Source: Methylovorus sp. MM2
GTDB taxonomy: Bacteria > Pseudomonadota > Gammaproteobacteria > Burkholderiales > Methylophilaceae
DNA: 64,000 bases
NCBI RefSeq assembly: GCF_001648895.1
Contig: NZ_LXUF01000001.1
Coordinates: 1,533,726-1,597,725, forward strand
Direction of reading: 5' to 3'
The translations under genes were made by a program, and so were the position numbers. The notes beneath the pieces are model-generated. The model saw only the letters and a program-made list of their open reading frames with translations, was not told where the DNA came from and searched no databases. The number at the start of each line of letters is the position of its first letter. Position 1 is the stretch's first letter. Below are positions 36,219 to 46,383 of this stretch, in pieces.

Positions 36219-38237
36219 TTACTTAACACGCATACCGGGCTGTGCTCCGGCATCCGGTGTCAAAATAAACGGGCCGCCAGTTTCATCGCTTGCAGCCAGC
36301 ACCATGCCTTCAGATAAGCCAAACTTCATTTTGCGCGGTGCAAGATTAGCCACCATGACAGTCAAACGCCCTTTCAAAGTTTCAGGATCATAAGCTGACT
36401 TGATACCAGCAAATACCTGACGCGGTTTTTCTTCACCGATATCTAGCGTTAACTTGAGCAACTTCTCTGCCCCTTCAACATGCTCGGCATTCACTATCTT
36501 GGCGATGCGTAGATCCACTTTGGCAAAGTCATCGATAGAAATATAGTTGGTTTCTTCAACCACCTCCACAGCAGGTGCAGTATTTGTAGATTGCAGGTTT
36601 TCTTTATTCGCTTCAGTCATGGCTTCAATATGTTTCGGGTCTATACGTGTAATAAGATGTTGATATAGCTGGATACTATGCCCTGCTGGCAATGATGTTT
36701 TTACATCTATCCAAGTCAGTGGCTTAACATTCAGAAATGTCTCAATGGCTTCAGCTAGTTTAGGTAAAACTGGCTTGAGATAGATTGTCAGCAATCTGAA
36801 CATCTCCAACGCTGCTGTACATACCTGATGGAGTGCTTCGCTTTGGCTTTCTTGTTTTGACATATCCCAAGGCGCATTTTCAGCGACATAGCCGTTTGCC
36901 TTATCAGCGAGCGCCATTATTTCCCGCAGTGCGCGACCATAATCGCGACTCACATAAGAATCAGCAATACTATCTGCAGCGTTACGCAAGTCATCAATGA
37001 CAGGGTTAGCTTTAAGTAAAGCGAGCTTGCCATCAAATCGTTTACTGATGAAACCTGCCGTGCGACTGGCGATATTGATGTATTTACCGACCAGATCGCT
37101 ATTTACGCGTGCAACGAAATCATCAAGATTCAGATCGATATCTTCCATGCTGCCATTGAGCTTGGCAGCATAGTAATAACGCAGATATTCAGGGTTCTTG
37201 ATATGGTCTAGATAGCTACGCGCCGTGATGAATGTACCGCGTGACTTGGACATCTTCTCGCCATTGACTGTTAGAAAGCCATGCGCAAAGACTTGTGTAG
37301 GTTTACGGTGGCCCGAGTATTCAAGCGTTGCAGGCCAGAAAAGTGCGTGAAAATAGAGAATATCTTTACCGATGAAGTGATAAAGCTCTGTAGTGCTGTC
37401 TTTTTTCCAGTATTCGTCAAAATCCAGGCCGATCTTGCTACACAAGCTCTCAAAACTTGCCATATAGCCGATTGGTGCATCCAGCCAGACATAGAAATAC
37501 TTGCCCGGTGCATCTGGTATCTCAAAACCAAAATACGGAGCATCGCGGGAGATATCCCAGTCAGAAAGACCTGACTCGAACCACTCGCCCATCTTGTTGG
37601 CTGCCTCAGCTTGTAGAGTACCTGAACGTGTCCAGTCTTTAAGGAAATCCTCACACTCACTCAGTTTGAAAAAGTAATGCTCGGTTTCTTTTCGGATTGG
37701 GGCTGCGCCGGAGACTGCTGAATATGGATTAATCAACTCTGTCGGACTATAGGTAGTGCCACACACCTCACAGGAATCACCATATTGGTCTTTTGCGTGG
37801 CACTTAGGACACTCGCCTTTGATAAAACGATCCGGCAAAAACATATTCTTGACCGGATCATAGTATTGCTCGATGGTGCGGGTCGCTATCTTATCGTTTG
37901 CCTTTAGCGCACGATAAATATTGCTGGAAAGCACACGATTCTCTTCAGAGTTCGTTGAATAGTAATTATCGAACTCGACCAGAAATTCTGAAAAATCTGC
38001 GTAATGCTCTTTATGCACTTTGTCGATCAACTGCTCAGGCGTAATCCCTTCTTTCTCAGCGCGCAGCATGATAGGCGTGCCATGTGTATCATCCGCACAT
38101 ACGTAATGCACTGTATTGCCCTGCATCTTCTGAAAACGCACCCAAATATCGGTCTGGATATACTCCACCAGATGCCCAAGGTGAATGCTGCCATTGGCAT
38201 AAGGTAGCGCTGAGGTAACGAGGATTTTTCGGGTCAT
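36219..38237 (-). CDS. metG: Methionyl-tRNA synthetase
   Basis: A 672-residue class I synthetase that charges tRNA-Met. HLGH (the HIGH motif) follows [10 protein letters not shown]; a double CxxC zinc knuckle is at [27 protein letters not shown] is the second signature; and a C-terminal EMAP/Trbp111-like tRNA-binding domain begins at [17 protein letters not shown] chose the ATG at 38237 ([16 protein letters not shown]); an in-frame TTG 18 bases upstream is less likely. Divergent from apbC. Confidence 0.95.
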   Translation of the reverse strand: MTRKILVTSALPYANGSIHLGHLVEYIQTDIWVRFQKMQGNTVHYVCADDTHGTPIMLRAEKEGITPEQLIDKVHKEHYADFSEFLVEFDNYYSTNSEENRVLSSNIYRALKANDKIATRTIEQYYDPVKNMFLPDRFIKGECPKCHAKDQYGDSCEVCGTTYSPTELINPYSAVSGAAPIRKETEHYFFKLSECEDFLKDWTRSGTLQAEAANKMGEWFESGLSDWDISRDAPYFGFEIPDAPGKYFYVWLDAPIGYMASFESLCSKIGLDFDEYWKKDSTTELYHFIGKDILYFHALFWPATLEYSGHRKPTQVFAHGFLTVNGEKMSKSRGTFITARSYLDHIKNPEYLRYYYAAKLNGSMEDIDLNLDDFVARVNSDLVGKYINIASRTAGFISKRFDGKLALLKANPVIDDLRNAADSIADSYVSRDYGRALREIMALADKANGYVAENAPWDMSKQESQSEALHQVCTAALEMFRLLTIYLKPVLPKLAEAIETFLNVKPLTWIDVKTSLPAGHSIQLYQHLITRIDPKHIEAMTEANKENLQSTNTAPAVEVVEETNYISIDDFAKVDLRIAKIVNAEHVEGAEKLLKLTLDIGEEKPRQVFAGIKSAYDPETLKGRLTVMVANLAPRKMKFGLSEGMVLAASDETGGPFILTPDAGAQPGMRVK

Positions 38238-38389
38238 AAGTTTAGTATTGTTCAACCATGCGTACAGACTGAATGCTTCTGTTATTTTAAGTAAGCTGCC
38301 ATTTTAGCAAATGCCAGCGGCTTTCACATGCGTTAACACCAGACATGCGTTAAAATTTGCTTCTTTGCTATTTGCAGGAGTCGCTTTTC

Positions 38390-39478
38390 ATGTCACTTAC
38401 GGAATCACAAGTTCAAGCTGCGCTCTCTGAAATCAGCGACCCCAATACGGGGATCGATTTTATTTCTGGCAAATCGGCCAAGAACATCAAAGTAAGTGGC
38501 AATGACATCTCTCTGGATATCGTATTAGGCTACCCCGCCAATAGCGTATTGAGTGAGATTAAGTCACTCGTAGAAGAAAAACTGCGTGCATTGCCAGATG
38601 TTGGCAAAGTAAGCATCAATATCGGTAGCCGCGTGGTTCCACATAGCGTTCAGCGCGGTGTGCCGTTGATACCCAACGTTAAGAACATCATCGCTGTTGC
38701 TTCTGGCAAGGGCGGCGTTGGAAAATCCACCACTGCGGTCAATCTTGCATTGGCACTTGCTGCTGAAGGCGCACAAGTTGGCATATTGGATGCTGACATA
38801 TACGGCCCTTCTCAACCGCAGATGCTTGGCATTAGCGGCAGGCCAGACAGTACTGATGGAAAAAGCATCGAGCCTATGTTGAGCCATGGCATACAAGCCA
38901 TGTCAATCGGGTTCTTAGTCGATACAGATACGCCAATGGTATGGCGCGGCCCGATGGTCGTGGGTGCGCTGGAGCAACTATTGCGCGATACTCGGTGGAA
39001 AGACTTGGATTACCTAGTAGTCGACCTACCACCCGGCACTGGCGATATACAACTGACCTTGTCGCAAAAAGTACCCGTCACGGGAGCAGTGATCGTTACA
39101 ACGCCTCAGGACATCGCTCTATTGGATGCGCGCAAAGGGCTGAAGATGTTCGAGAAGGTCGGCATCCCGATATTGGGCATTGTAGAGAACATGAGCACAC
39201 ACATATGTAGCAATTGCGGCCATGAAGAGCATATATTTGGCGCAGGTGGTGCTGAGGTCATGAGTAAAGATTACAACGTCGACCTGCTTGGCTCATTACC
39301 TTTAGACATTCGCATTCGTGAACAGACAGATAACGGCAAACCTACCGTGATTGCAGAACCTGACAGCCAGATTGCCCATACTTATAAAAAAATCGCCCGC
39401 ACCATCGCAATCAAGCTATCACAACAGGCGCTTGATCACAGCAGCAAGTTCCCGAATATCGTGATTCAAAATACTTAA
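38390..39478 (+). CDS. apbC: Iron-sulfur cluster carrier ApbC/Mrp
   Basis: A 362-residue Mrp/NBP35-family P-loop ATPase that carries or transfers Fe-S clusters. An N-terminal MIP18/DUF59 domain (about 1-90) precedes the deviant Walker A GKGGVGKST and switch DADIYGPSQPQ; the CxxC needed to bridge a cluster is present (CSNCGHEEHIFG). The ATG at 38390 has AGGAG about ten bases upstream. It is divergent from metG, a conserved pairing in many Proteobacteria. Confidence 0.93.
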   Translation: MSLTESQVQAALSEISDPNTGIDFISGKSAKNIKVSGNDISLDIVLGYPANSVLSEIKSLVEEKLRALPDVGKVSINIGSRVVPHSVQRGVPLIPNVKNIIAVASGKGGVGKSTTAVNLALALAAEGAQVGILDADIYGPSQPQMLGISGRPDSTDGKSIEPMLSHGIQAMSIGFLVDTDTPMVWRGPMVVGALEQLLRDTRWKDLDYLVVDLPPGTGDIQLTLSQKVPVTGAVIVTTPQDIALLDARKGLKMFEKVGIPILGIVENMSTHICSNCGHEEHIFGAGGAEVMSKDYNVDLLGSLPLDIRIREQTDNGKPTVIAEPDSQIAHTYKKIARTIAIKLSQQALDHSSKFPNIVIQNT

Positions 39479-39482
39479 GAAT

Positions 39483-39505
39483 AGTTAGGGCACCCCGCCC
39501 TAACT
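39483..39505. terminator. Hairpin between convergent apbC and pgl
   Basis: Perfect 9-base arms AGTTAGGGC (39483-39491) and GCCCTAACT (39497-39505) around a 5-base loop in the 35-base gap between two convergent genes. No T-run is present. Confidence 0.55.
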
Positions 39506-39513
39506 CGCCATCA

Positions 39514-40224
39514 CTAGATCGTCACACCAAAGTAATAGACATCCACACCTGCCGCTGGTTTGATCAATGTTGCCGGGATAGCAACCCCATTGCGCCAGTT
39601 ATTAACGGCATCTTGTTTGCCAGCGCCTGTGACCAAAAAGATCACTCCGTAAGTATCACTTAAACGATTCTGGCTAATGGTGATACGCTCAGGCGGAGGC
39701 TTGGGCGCGTCGAACACAGGCACCGCATCCGCACTATTATCAACAGCTTGGTCAGGGAATAAACTTGCGGTATGCCCATCTTCCCCAAGCCCTAACAAGA
39801 CCAGATCGAACGTACGCACCCCTTTTAATGTCTCAGCATAAGCTTTAGCGCCAGCGAGATTACCGAGCTCAGCAGGAATATCGTGTATTTGGCTAGCAGG
39901 GATTGCTACATGATTTAGCCATGCCTGACGCGCCATTAAACTATTTCGTTCCTTGTGGTCTACAGGGAGACAGCGATCATCATTGTGGTAGATATGCCAA
40001 TTTGCCCAGTCTGCTTGCTGTTTGCTTAATAGCTCATACACATTCTTAGGCGTGCTGCCGCCAGCAAGCACGATGAGAAAACTACCATGTTTCGCGATAG
40101 CTTCTTTGGCCGCAGCTAAAATACGCGCTACCGCAGCCTCATTGATCGCCGTTTGTGATTCAAAAGCATGCCAGCGACTTTGTTGACCATTTACCACTAA
40201 AGTTTCGTTGAAGTTTTGCGTCAT
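39514..40224 (-). CDS. pgl: 6-phosphogluconolactonase
   Basis: A 236-residue DevB-type lactonase that hydrolyses 6-phosphogluconolactone to 6-phosphogluconate. LAGGSTPKNVYELL (phosphate binding), DDRCLPVDHKERNSLMAR and LLGLGEDGHTASLFPDQ (catalytic His region) are all family signatures. The ATG at 40224 has AAAGG upstream. It is divergent from gnd and zwf; together the three genes make the oxidative branch that, in RuMP methylotrophs, oxidises formaldehyde to CO2 cyclically. Confidence 0.92.
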   Translation of the reverse strand: MTQNFNETLVVNGQQSRWHAFESQTAINEAAVARILAAAKEAIAKHGSFLIVLAGGSTPKNVYELLSKQQADWANWHIYHNDDRCLPVDHKERNSLMARQAWLNHVAIPASQIHDIPAELGNLAGAKAYAETLKGVRTFDLVLLGLGEDGHTASLFPDQAVDNSADAVPVFDAPKPPPERITISQNRLSDTYGVIFLVTGAGKQDAVNNWRNGVAIPATLIKPAAGVDVYYFGVTI

Positions 40225-40332
40225 GTTTCTACCTTTGTTATACAATCTTGAATGCATCTGCTGCTGAGCAGTTAAATATTAATTCATCTTAACAAGAGAT
40301 GATGACACATCATCCCCATCAAGGAAAATCAA

Positions 40333-41241
40333 ATGAAACTTGCTATGCTAGGTTTAGGCAAAATGGGCGGCAACATGACACGCCGTTTACTCAAAGGTGG
40401 TATCGAGGTTGTAGGCTATGACCGCAGCGAAAATACTGTCAATCAATTAGCCATCGAAAATGGCATGATTCCGGCAAAATCAGTAGAAGATGCAATCGGG
40501 AAACTTTCCGGCCAAAAGATCGTTTGGCTGATGTTGCCAAGTGGCGACCCGACAGAAGAACAAATCAAAGCGTTGATCCCTTTGCTAAACAAAGGCGACA
40601 TCATCATCGATGGTGGTAATTCAAACTATAAACACAGCCAACGCCGTGGCGTATGGTTGGCAGAACATGGCATCGGCTTTATGGACTGTGGCACTTCAGG
40701 TGGTATCTGGGGTCTTGAGAATGGCTACTGCCTGATGGTGGGCGCTACTCAAGAAGTCGCCTCTGTCATTATCCCTATCCTTAAAGTACTGGCTCCGGCA
40801 GAAGATCGCGGTTGGGCACACGTTGGCCCAGTGGGTTCAGGCCACTTCACCAAGATGATCCATAACGGTATTGAATACGGCATGATGCAAGCCTTCGCTG
40901 AAGGTCTGGACCTGCTCAAAGGTAAAGAAGACTTCCATCTAGACTTGGCACAAATCACAGAACTATGGCGTCATAGCTCAGTGGTACGTAGCTGGTTGTT
41001 AGACCTCACCGCTGAAGCACTCAAGCACGACCAAGAGCTAAAAGATGTGGCTCCATATGTAGCTGACTCTGGTGAAGGCCGTTGGACAGTGGTCGAAGCC
41101 GTTGAGCAAGGTGTTGCTGCGCCAGTATTGACTGTTGCATTGCAGATGCGTTTTGCCAGCCAGGATGATGATGGCTATTCATACAAACTGCTTTCCATGA
41201 TGCGTAATGCTTTCGGTGGACACACAGTTAAAACGAAATAA
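40333..41241 (+). CDS. gnd: 6-phosphogluconate dehydrogenase (decarboxylating), short form
   Basis: A 302-residue enzyme converting 6-phosphogluconate to ribulose 5-phosphate and CO2. The dinucleotide fold GLGKMGGNM opens the protein; GGNSNYKHSQRR, CGTSGGIWGLENGYCLMVGG-like and HNGIEYGMMQ (catalytic Lys-x-x-His-Asn-Gly) are intact. At about 300 residues it belongs to the shorter GndA/YqeC group, members of which are often NAD-preferring, rather than the 470-residue NADP enzyme. It is followed by zwf after 37 bases, so cotranscription is likely. Confidence 0.92.
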   Translation: MKLAMLGLGKMGGNMTRRLLKGGIEVVGYDRSENTVNQLAIENGMIPAKSVEDAIGKLSGQKIVWLMLPSGDPTEEQIKALIPLLNKGDIIIDGGNSNYKHSQRRGVWLAEHGIGFMDCGTSGGIWGLENGYCLMVGATQEVASVIIPILKVLAPAEDRGWAHVGPVGSGHFTKMIHNGIEYGMMQAFAEGLDLLKGKEDFHLDLAQITELWRHSSVVRSWLLDLTAEALKHDQELKDVAPYVADSGEGRWTVVEAVEQGVAAPVLTVALQMRFASQDDDGYSYKLLSMMRNAFGGHTVKTK

Positions 41242-41278
41242 GTCACAGGCAATAATATTTACATCTAAGAGATAAATC

Positions 41279-42757
41279 ATGAAAGTCATAGACCCTTGTA
41301 CTCTGGTGCTTTTCGGTGCCAGCGGAAACTTGTCCCGCATCAAACTCATGCCGGGCCTTTTCAGACTAGACCAGGCTGGAAGACTGCCGGAAAAGATGGC
41401 GATTCTGTCAGTCGGTCGTGGACAAGTCTCACGCGAAGACTGGCTAAAAGACATCAAAGGCATGCTGGATGCCAAGTTTCCCAAGGGATATGACCAGAAT
41501 GTATTCAACCGTTTTATAGAGCGTAATCATTACCATGCAAACCCGCCAGAAGATGCAAATGCTTTTCAGCGATTAAAAGAGACATTGGCTGATGAAAAGG
41601 TATTTCCGCAGAATCTGGCCTACTTCTTATCTGTACGCCCTTCAGACTTTGCAGATGTAGTCGATAAGCTTGCTGCCGTTGGTTTAACTAAAGAAGACAA
41701 ATACTGGCGCCGCGTGGTGATCGAGAAACCATTTGGTACAGACTTGGCTTCTGCAAAAGAACTACAAGCATCGATCAGCAAGCACCTGAAAGAAAGTCAG
41801 ATCTACCGTATTGACCATTACCTTGGTAAATCTGCACTGATGAATATCATGCTGCAACGCTTTACCAATGCCGTGCTTGACCCGATCTGGAACAATCAAT
41901 ACATCGACCATGTACAGATCACTAACACTGAGATGCTAGGTGTTGGCGAACGTACCCAGTTCTATGATGCTACTGGCGCGCTACGCGATATGATACAAAG
42001 CCATATCCTACAAACAATGGCGCTGACTGCGATGGAAATGCCAAAGGAACTGACACCGGATGCAATCCGTGCAGAAAAGATCAAAGTACTGGAAGCCATC
42101 CGCCCTATTCCTGTGAATGAGATCGATCAGTATGCTTTCCGTGCACAATACGCTGCCGGCGAGATCAAAGGCGAAAAAGTACCGGGTTACCTTGAAGAGC
42201 TGGGCGATAATTCAAGCGTTGTTGAGACTTACGCTGCATTAAAACTGTTTATCGACAACCCTCGTTGGAAGGGCGTGCCGTTCTATATACGCACTGCCAA
42301 ACGTTTACATGAGGCCGATACAAGAATCTCGATCCGCTTTAAAAAAGCACCATTGCAGATTGGCGACGGACAAGATCAGAACTGGCTAATGCTAGGCATT
42401 CAGCCACGTGAATGTATCAAGTTGGAAATCCAATCCAAGATTCCGGGATTAGATATCAAGACTCGTACGATTCAGTTAGATGCAGCTAATCGTCAAGATG
42501 GCGATGAAAGTATCGATGCATACGAAGCGTTATTGCTGAACTTGATGGAAGGTGACAATTCACTTTACCTCCACATCAATGAAGTTGAAGCGCAATGGCG
42601 CCTAGTTGACCCTGTGATCGAGACTTGGGCTAAAAATCGCAAGCCGGTGCACCAATACCCTGCTGGTAGCACCGATCCTGAAGCGTCAAAAGTCATCTTT
42701 GAACACGAAGACCAGTTCTGGCGCTATTCAATCGAGCTTGGCGGCGACGAAAAATAA
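41279..42757 (+). CDS. zwf: Glucose-6-phosphate 1-dehydrogenase
   Basis: A 492-residue enzyme oxidising glucose 6-phosphate. The coenzyme motif LFGASGNLSR and the substrate/catalytic RIDHYLGK (with Asp-His pair) are present, along with the conserved VIEKPFG. With gnd upstream and pgl divergent, it completes the dissimilatory RuMP cycle supplying NAD(P)H from formaldehyde. A hairpin follows the gene. Confidence 0.95.
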   Translation: MKVIDPCTLVLFGASGNLSRIKLMPGLFRLDQAGRLPEKMAILSVGRGQVSREDWLKDIKGMLDAKFPKGYDQNVFNRFIERNHYHANPPEDANAFQRLKETLADEKVFPQNLAYFLSVRPSDFADVVDKLAAVGLTKEDKYWRRVVIEKPFGTDLASAKELQASISKHLKESQIYRIDHYLGKSALMNIMLQRFTNAVLDPIWNNQYIDHVQITNTEMLGVGERTQFYDATGALRDMIQSHILQTMALTAMEMPKELTPDAIRAEKIKVLEAIRPIPVNEIDQYAFRAQYAAGEIKGEKVPGYLEELGDNSSVVETYAALKLFIDNPRWKGVPFYIRTAKRLHEADTRISIRFKKAPLQIGDGQDQNWLMLGIQPRECIKLEIQSKIPGLDIKTRTIQLDAANRQDGDESIDAYEALLLNLMEGDNSLYLHINEVEAQWRLVDPVIETWAKNRKPVHQYPAGSTDPEASKVIFEHEDQFWRYSIELGGDEK

Positions 42758-42778
42758 TCATCAACTTGTACTGATTGG

Positions 42779-42801
42779 AGCGGGGTGAAAACTCCGCTTT
42801 T
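42779..42801 (+). terminator. Putative terminator after zwf
   Basis: Eight-base stem AGCGGGGT/ACTCCGCT (two G-T pairs) with a GAAA tetraloop, followed by TTTT and then TGTC. A modest rho-independent terminator between zwf and dcd. Confidence 0.6.
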
Positions 42802-42823
42802 GTCTTAGAAAAAAGAGAAGAAT

Positions 42824-43390
42824 ATGAGCATTAAATCCGATAAGTGGATACGCCGCATGGCTGAGCAAACAGGCATGATCGAACCATTTGAACCGACATT
42901 GATCCGTGAAGCAAATGGTGAAAAGATCGTATCCTATGGTACATCAAGCTACGGTTACGATATTCGCTGCGCGAATGAATTCAAGGTATTTACCAACATC
43001 AATAGCACGATTGTTGACCCTAAGAATTTCGACCCCAACTCTTTTGTTGAATTCAATGGCGATTCCTGCATCATTCCCCCAAACTCTTTTGCTTTGGCTC
43101 GCACGGTGGAATATTTCCGCATTCCGCGTAGTGTATTGACCGTGTGTTTAGGTAAATCAACGTATGCACGCTGTGGCATCATCGTGAACGTCACCCCATT
43201 TGAACCAGAATGGGAAGGCTACGTCACACTTGAATTTAGCAACACCACTCCCCTGCCAGCCAAGATATATGCCGGTGAAGGCTGCGCGCAGGTACTATTC
43301 TTTGAGTCAGACGAAATATGTGAAACCTCATACAAAGATCGCGGTGGTAAATACCAAGGTCAAGTCGGCGTCACGCTACCAAAGATCTAA
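42824..43390 (+). CDS. dcd: dCTP deaminase
   Basis: A 188-residue enzyme converting dCTP to dUTP for thymidylate synthesis. Family motifs [12 protein letters not shown], the [17 protein letters not shown] segment (catalytic region), [31 protein letters not shown] and the C-terminal [12 protein letters not shown] lid are all present at the usual length. An AAGAG ribosome site precedes the ATG. It lies 66 bases after zwf, separated by a hairpin. Confidence 0.95.
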   Translation: MSIKSDKWIRRMAEQTGMIEPFEPTLIREANGEKIVSYGTSSYGYDIRCANEFKVFTNINSTIVDPKNFDPNSFVEFNGDSCIIPPNSFALARTVEYFRIPRSVLTVCLGKSTYARCGIIVNVTPFEPEWEGYVTLEFSNTTPLPAKIYAGEGCAQVLFFESDEICETSYKDRGGKYQGQVGVTLPKI

Positions 43391-43520
43391 GCGATTATCT
43401 AAATGACGGGATGATGTTGCGCATCAAAATCCAGTGTTCTGGCATGCCGATTTTCAACATCACCTTGCGGCTTTTTATCGCTGATAAACCGTCTTCATGA
43501 AATTTACATTAAGTTGTTGT

Positions 43521-43541
43521 AGCACAAACAAATTGTGCTAT
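43521..43541. promoter_or_regulatory. Palindrome overlapping a likely promoter of the decarboxylase gene
   Basis: Perfect 8-base arms TAGCACAA (43521-43528) and TTGTGCTA (43534-43541) around 5 bases. A possible -35 TTGTAG (43518-43523) and -10 TATATT (43540-43545) at 16-base spacing overlap it, 41 bases before the decarboxylase ATG, so a repressor site is plausible. Confidence 0.45.
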
Positions 43542-43585
43542 ATTTCGCCCCTTTTATAATTTTAGGCAGCCTGTAGGAGGCCTCT

Positions 43586-45826
43586 ATGAAATTCAGATTT
43601 CCCGTTGTCATCATTGATGAAGATTTCCGTTCCGAGAACTCCTCTGGTCTAGGCATTCGTGTATTAGCCAAAGCGATCGAAGATGAAGGAGTTGAAGTGC
43701 TAGGTGTCACCAGTTATGGTGATCTCACTTCGTTCGCGCAGCAGCAAAGCCGTGCATCGGCATTCATCCTATCGATTGACGATGAAGAGTTCATCGAGGA
43801 AAAACCTGAAGCCCTGTTAAACCTGCGTAAATTCGTGGACGAGATTCGCTATCGCAATGAGGAGATCCCGATTTTCCTGCATGGTGAAACACGCACTTCT
43901 CGCCATATCCCGAATGAGATTCTGCGCGAGCTGAATGGTTTTATCCATATGTATGAGGATACGCCAGAATTCGTCGCCCGTTATATTTTGCGCGAAGCCC
44001 GTACCTATCTGGATAGTCTGCCACCTCCGTTCTTCCGTGCGCTGGTACATTATGCCGAAGAAGGCTCTTATTCATGGCACTGTCCTGGTCACTCAGGTGG
44101 CGTGGCATTTCTTAAATCACCGGTCGGTCAGATGTTCCATCAGTTCTTTGGTGAGAATATGCTGCGTGCCGATGTCTGTAATGCCGTAGATGAACTTGGG
44201 CAACTACTGGACCATACAGGCCCTGTCGCCGCATCAGAGCGCAATGCCGCCCGTATTTACAATTGCGACCATTTGTATTTCGTGACCAATGGCACATCCA
44301 CATCCAACAAGATCGTCTGGAACTCTACCGTAGCACCAGGCGATATCGTCGTGGTTGATCGTAATTGCCACAAATCTGTGCTGCACTCGATCATCATGAC
44401 GGGAGCAATCCCTGTTTTTCTGATGCCAACGCGTAATCACTTTGGCATCATCGGGCCTATTCCTAAAGAAGAATTCGCTTGGGAGAACATCCAGAAAAAG
44501 ATCGCACGCAACCCGTTTGCCTCAGACAAGAATGCAAAGCCACGCGTATTGACGATCACGCAATCAACCTACGATGGCGTGCTATACAACGTGGAAGAAA
44601 TCAAAGAGATGCTGGATGGCAAGATCGATACCTTGCATTTCGATGAAGCCTGGCTGCCACATGCGACCTTCCATGATTTCTATGGCGACTACCATGCCAT
44701 CGGCGCAGATCGCCCGCGCTGCAAAGAATCCATGGTGTTCTCGACACAATCCACACATAAATTGCTTGCTGGCTTGAGCCAAGCTTCGCAGATTCTCGTG
44801 CAGGATGCCGAAAATAATAATCTCGACCGTGATGTATTCAATGAAGCCTATTTGATGCATACATCAACCAGCCCGCAATACTCCATCATCGCCAGTTGCG
44901 ATGTAGCAGCCGCTATGATGGAAGCGCCAGGTGGTACCGCACTGGTGGAAGAATCCATTATGGAAGCACTCGATTTCCGCCGTGCCATGCGCAAGGTAGA
45001 CGAAGAATGGGGCGCCGATTGGTGGTTCAAAGTCTGGGGGCCAGATGACCTGACAGAAGAAGGCATAGAAGAACGCTCATCGTGGATGCTGAAGGCTGGT
45101 GAAGATTGGCACGGCTTCGGTAATCTGGCTGAAGGCTTCAATATGCTAGACCCGATCAAGGCCACCATTATTACCCCAGGGCTTGATATTCATGGCGAGT
45201 TCTCTGATGAGTTCGGCATACCCGCCGCCATTGTGACCAAATATCTGGCTGAGCATGGTGTTATCGTCGAAAAGACCGGGCTTTATTCGTTCTTCATCAT
45301 GTTCACCATCGGCATCACTAAAGGCCGTTGGAACACGATGGTCGCCGCCTTGCAGCAGTTCAAGGACGATTACGACAAGAACCAGCCTTTATGGAAAGTT
45401 TTGCCAGAATTTGTCGTCAAACATCCACGCTATGAGCGCATGGGTCTGCAAGAACTTTGCAAGCAAATCCACAGCATTTACAAAGCCAATGATGTCGCAC
45501 GCCTGACGACTGAGATGTATCTTTCCGACATGATCCCTGCGATGAAGCCTACAGATGCGTTTGCGCGCATGGCGCATCGCAAGATCGACCGCGTACTGAT
45601 CGATGAGCTTGAAGGTCGTGTAACCGCTGTATTGCTTACCCCTTACCCGCCCGGCATTCCCTTATTGATTCCAGGCGAGCAATTCAACTCGATCATCGTG
45701 ACTTATCTTAAATTCGCACGCGAGTTCAATGAGAAATTCCCGGGATTTGAAACAGATATCCACGGCTTGGTTAAACAGGTTGTCGATGGAAAATCACATT
45801 ATTACGTCGATTGTGTAGCGGAATAA
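43586..45826 (+). CDS. Orn/Lys/Arg decarboxylase (PLP-dependent, fold III-like wing type)
   Basis: A 746-residue basic amino-acid decarboxylase of the LdcC/AdiA/SpeF group. The N-terminal wing domain (about 1-130) is receiver-like; the PLP core holds HCPGHSGG, VTNGTSTSNKIVW, HFDEAWLPHATFH and the Schiff-base Lys in STHKLLAGLSQAS. The C-terminal domain is complete. The substrate among arginine, lysine and ornithine is not decided by eye; the family makes polyamine precursors or consumes protons. AGGAGG-like ribosome site (GTAGGAGGCC) precedes the ATG. Confidence 0.9.
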   Translation: MKFRFPVVIIDEDFRSENSSGLGIRVLAKAIEDEGVEVLGVTSYGDLTSFAQQQSRASAFILSIDDEEFIEEKPEALLNLRKFVDEIRYRNEEIPIFLHGETRTSRHIPNEILRELNGFIHMYEDTPEFVARYILREARTYLDSLPPPFFRALVHYAEEGSYSWHCPGHSGGVAFLKSPVGQMFHQFFGENMLRADVCNAVDELGQLLDHTGPVAASERNAARIYNCDHLYFVTNGTSTSNKIVWNSTVAPGDIVVVDRNCHKSVLHSIIMTGAIPVFLMPTRNHFGIIGPIPKEEFAWENIQKKIARNPFASDKNAKPRVLTITQSTYDGVLYNVEEIKEMLDGKIDTLHFDEAWLPHATFHDFYGDYHAIGADRPRCKESMVFSTQSTHKLLAGLSQASQILVQDAENNNLDRDVFNEAYLMHTSTSPQYSIIASCDVAAAMMEAPGGTALVEESIMEALDFRRAMRKVDEEWGADWWFKVWGPDDLTEEGIEERSSWMLKAGEDWHGFGNLAEGFNMLDPIKATIITPGLDIHGEFSDEFGIPAAIVTKYLAEHGVIVEKTGLYSFFIMFTIGITKGRWNTMVAALQQFKDDYDKNQPLWKVLPEFVVKHPRYERMGLQELCKQIHSIYKANDVARLTTEMYLSDMIPAMKPTDAFARMAHRKIDRVLIDELEGRVTAVLLTPYPPGIPLLIPGEQFNSIIVTYLKFAREFNEKFPGFETDIHGLVKQVVDGKSHYYVDCVAE

Positions 45827-45843
45827 TTTGTCTGACTGTACGG

Positions 45844-46341
45844 TTAATTAGTTGTAATTCTTTGGTAATTCACATACGAGAACTTTAAACCGTTCTCGCT
45901 TGTATGCGATTCACGAGATACTTCCTGCCAGTCAGCTAAATCAAAGGCTGGTAGGAAGACATCACCATCGAACGTTGCATCGATCTCTGTAAGATATAGC
46001 TTATCGGCTAAACCCAAGCCGTCCTTGAAGAGCTCTGCCCCACCGATCAGAAATACCTCATCGTCGTTTATCGACTGATCAATGGCACTTTGCAGGGAAT
46101 CTGCAATCAAAGCACCAGCGACCTTATATTCAGGATTTCGTGTAACGATGACGGTGGTGCGGCCAGGCAAGAGGCGATTCAGCGAATCATAGGTTTTTCT
46201 ACCCATGATAATATGGTGTCCCATGGTTAATGCGCGAAAGCGTTTTAAGTCTTCCGGCAAATGCCATGGCAACGTATTATTTGCACCGATGACCCGATTG
46301 TGGGCGATAGCAACGATTAATGAAAGTGAAGACATAGCCAT
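45844..46341 (-). CDS. folA: Dihydrofolate reductase
   Basis: A 165-residue enzyme reducing dihydrofolate with NADPH. LSLIVAIAHNRVIGANNTLPWHLPEDLKRFR, MGRKTYDSL and VFLIGGAELF are the family signatures; the catalytic acid is the Asp/Glu in LPEDLK. The ATG at 46341 is followed by a second ATG at 46335; either could be used. It converges with the decarboxylase gene 17 bases apart and is divergent from the GlrK-like kinase gene. Confidence 0.93.
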   Translation of the reverse strand: MAMSSLSLIVAIAHNRVIGANNTLPWHLPEDLKRFRALTMGHHIIMGRKTYDSLNRLLPGRTTVIVTRNPEYKVAGALIADSLQSAIDQSINDDEVFLIGGAELFKDGLGLADKLYLTEIDATFDGDVFLPAFDLADWQEVSRESHTSENGLKFSYVNYQRITTN

Positions 46342-46383
46342 TATTATACTTGGCTAAAATCATTATTGGCTAAAGGTTAAAGC

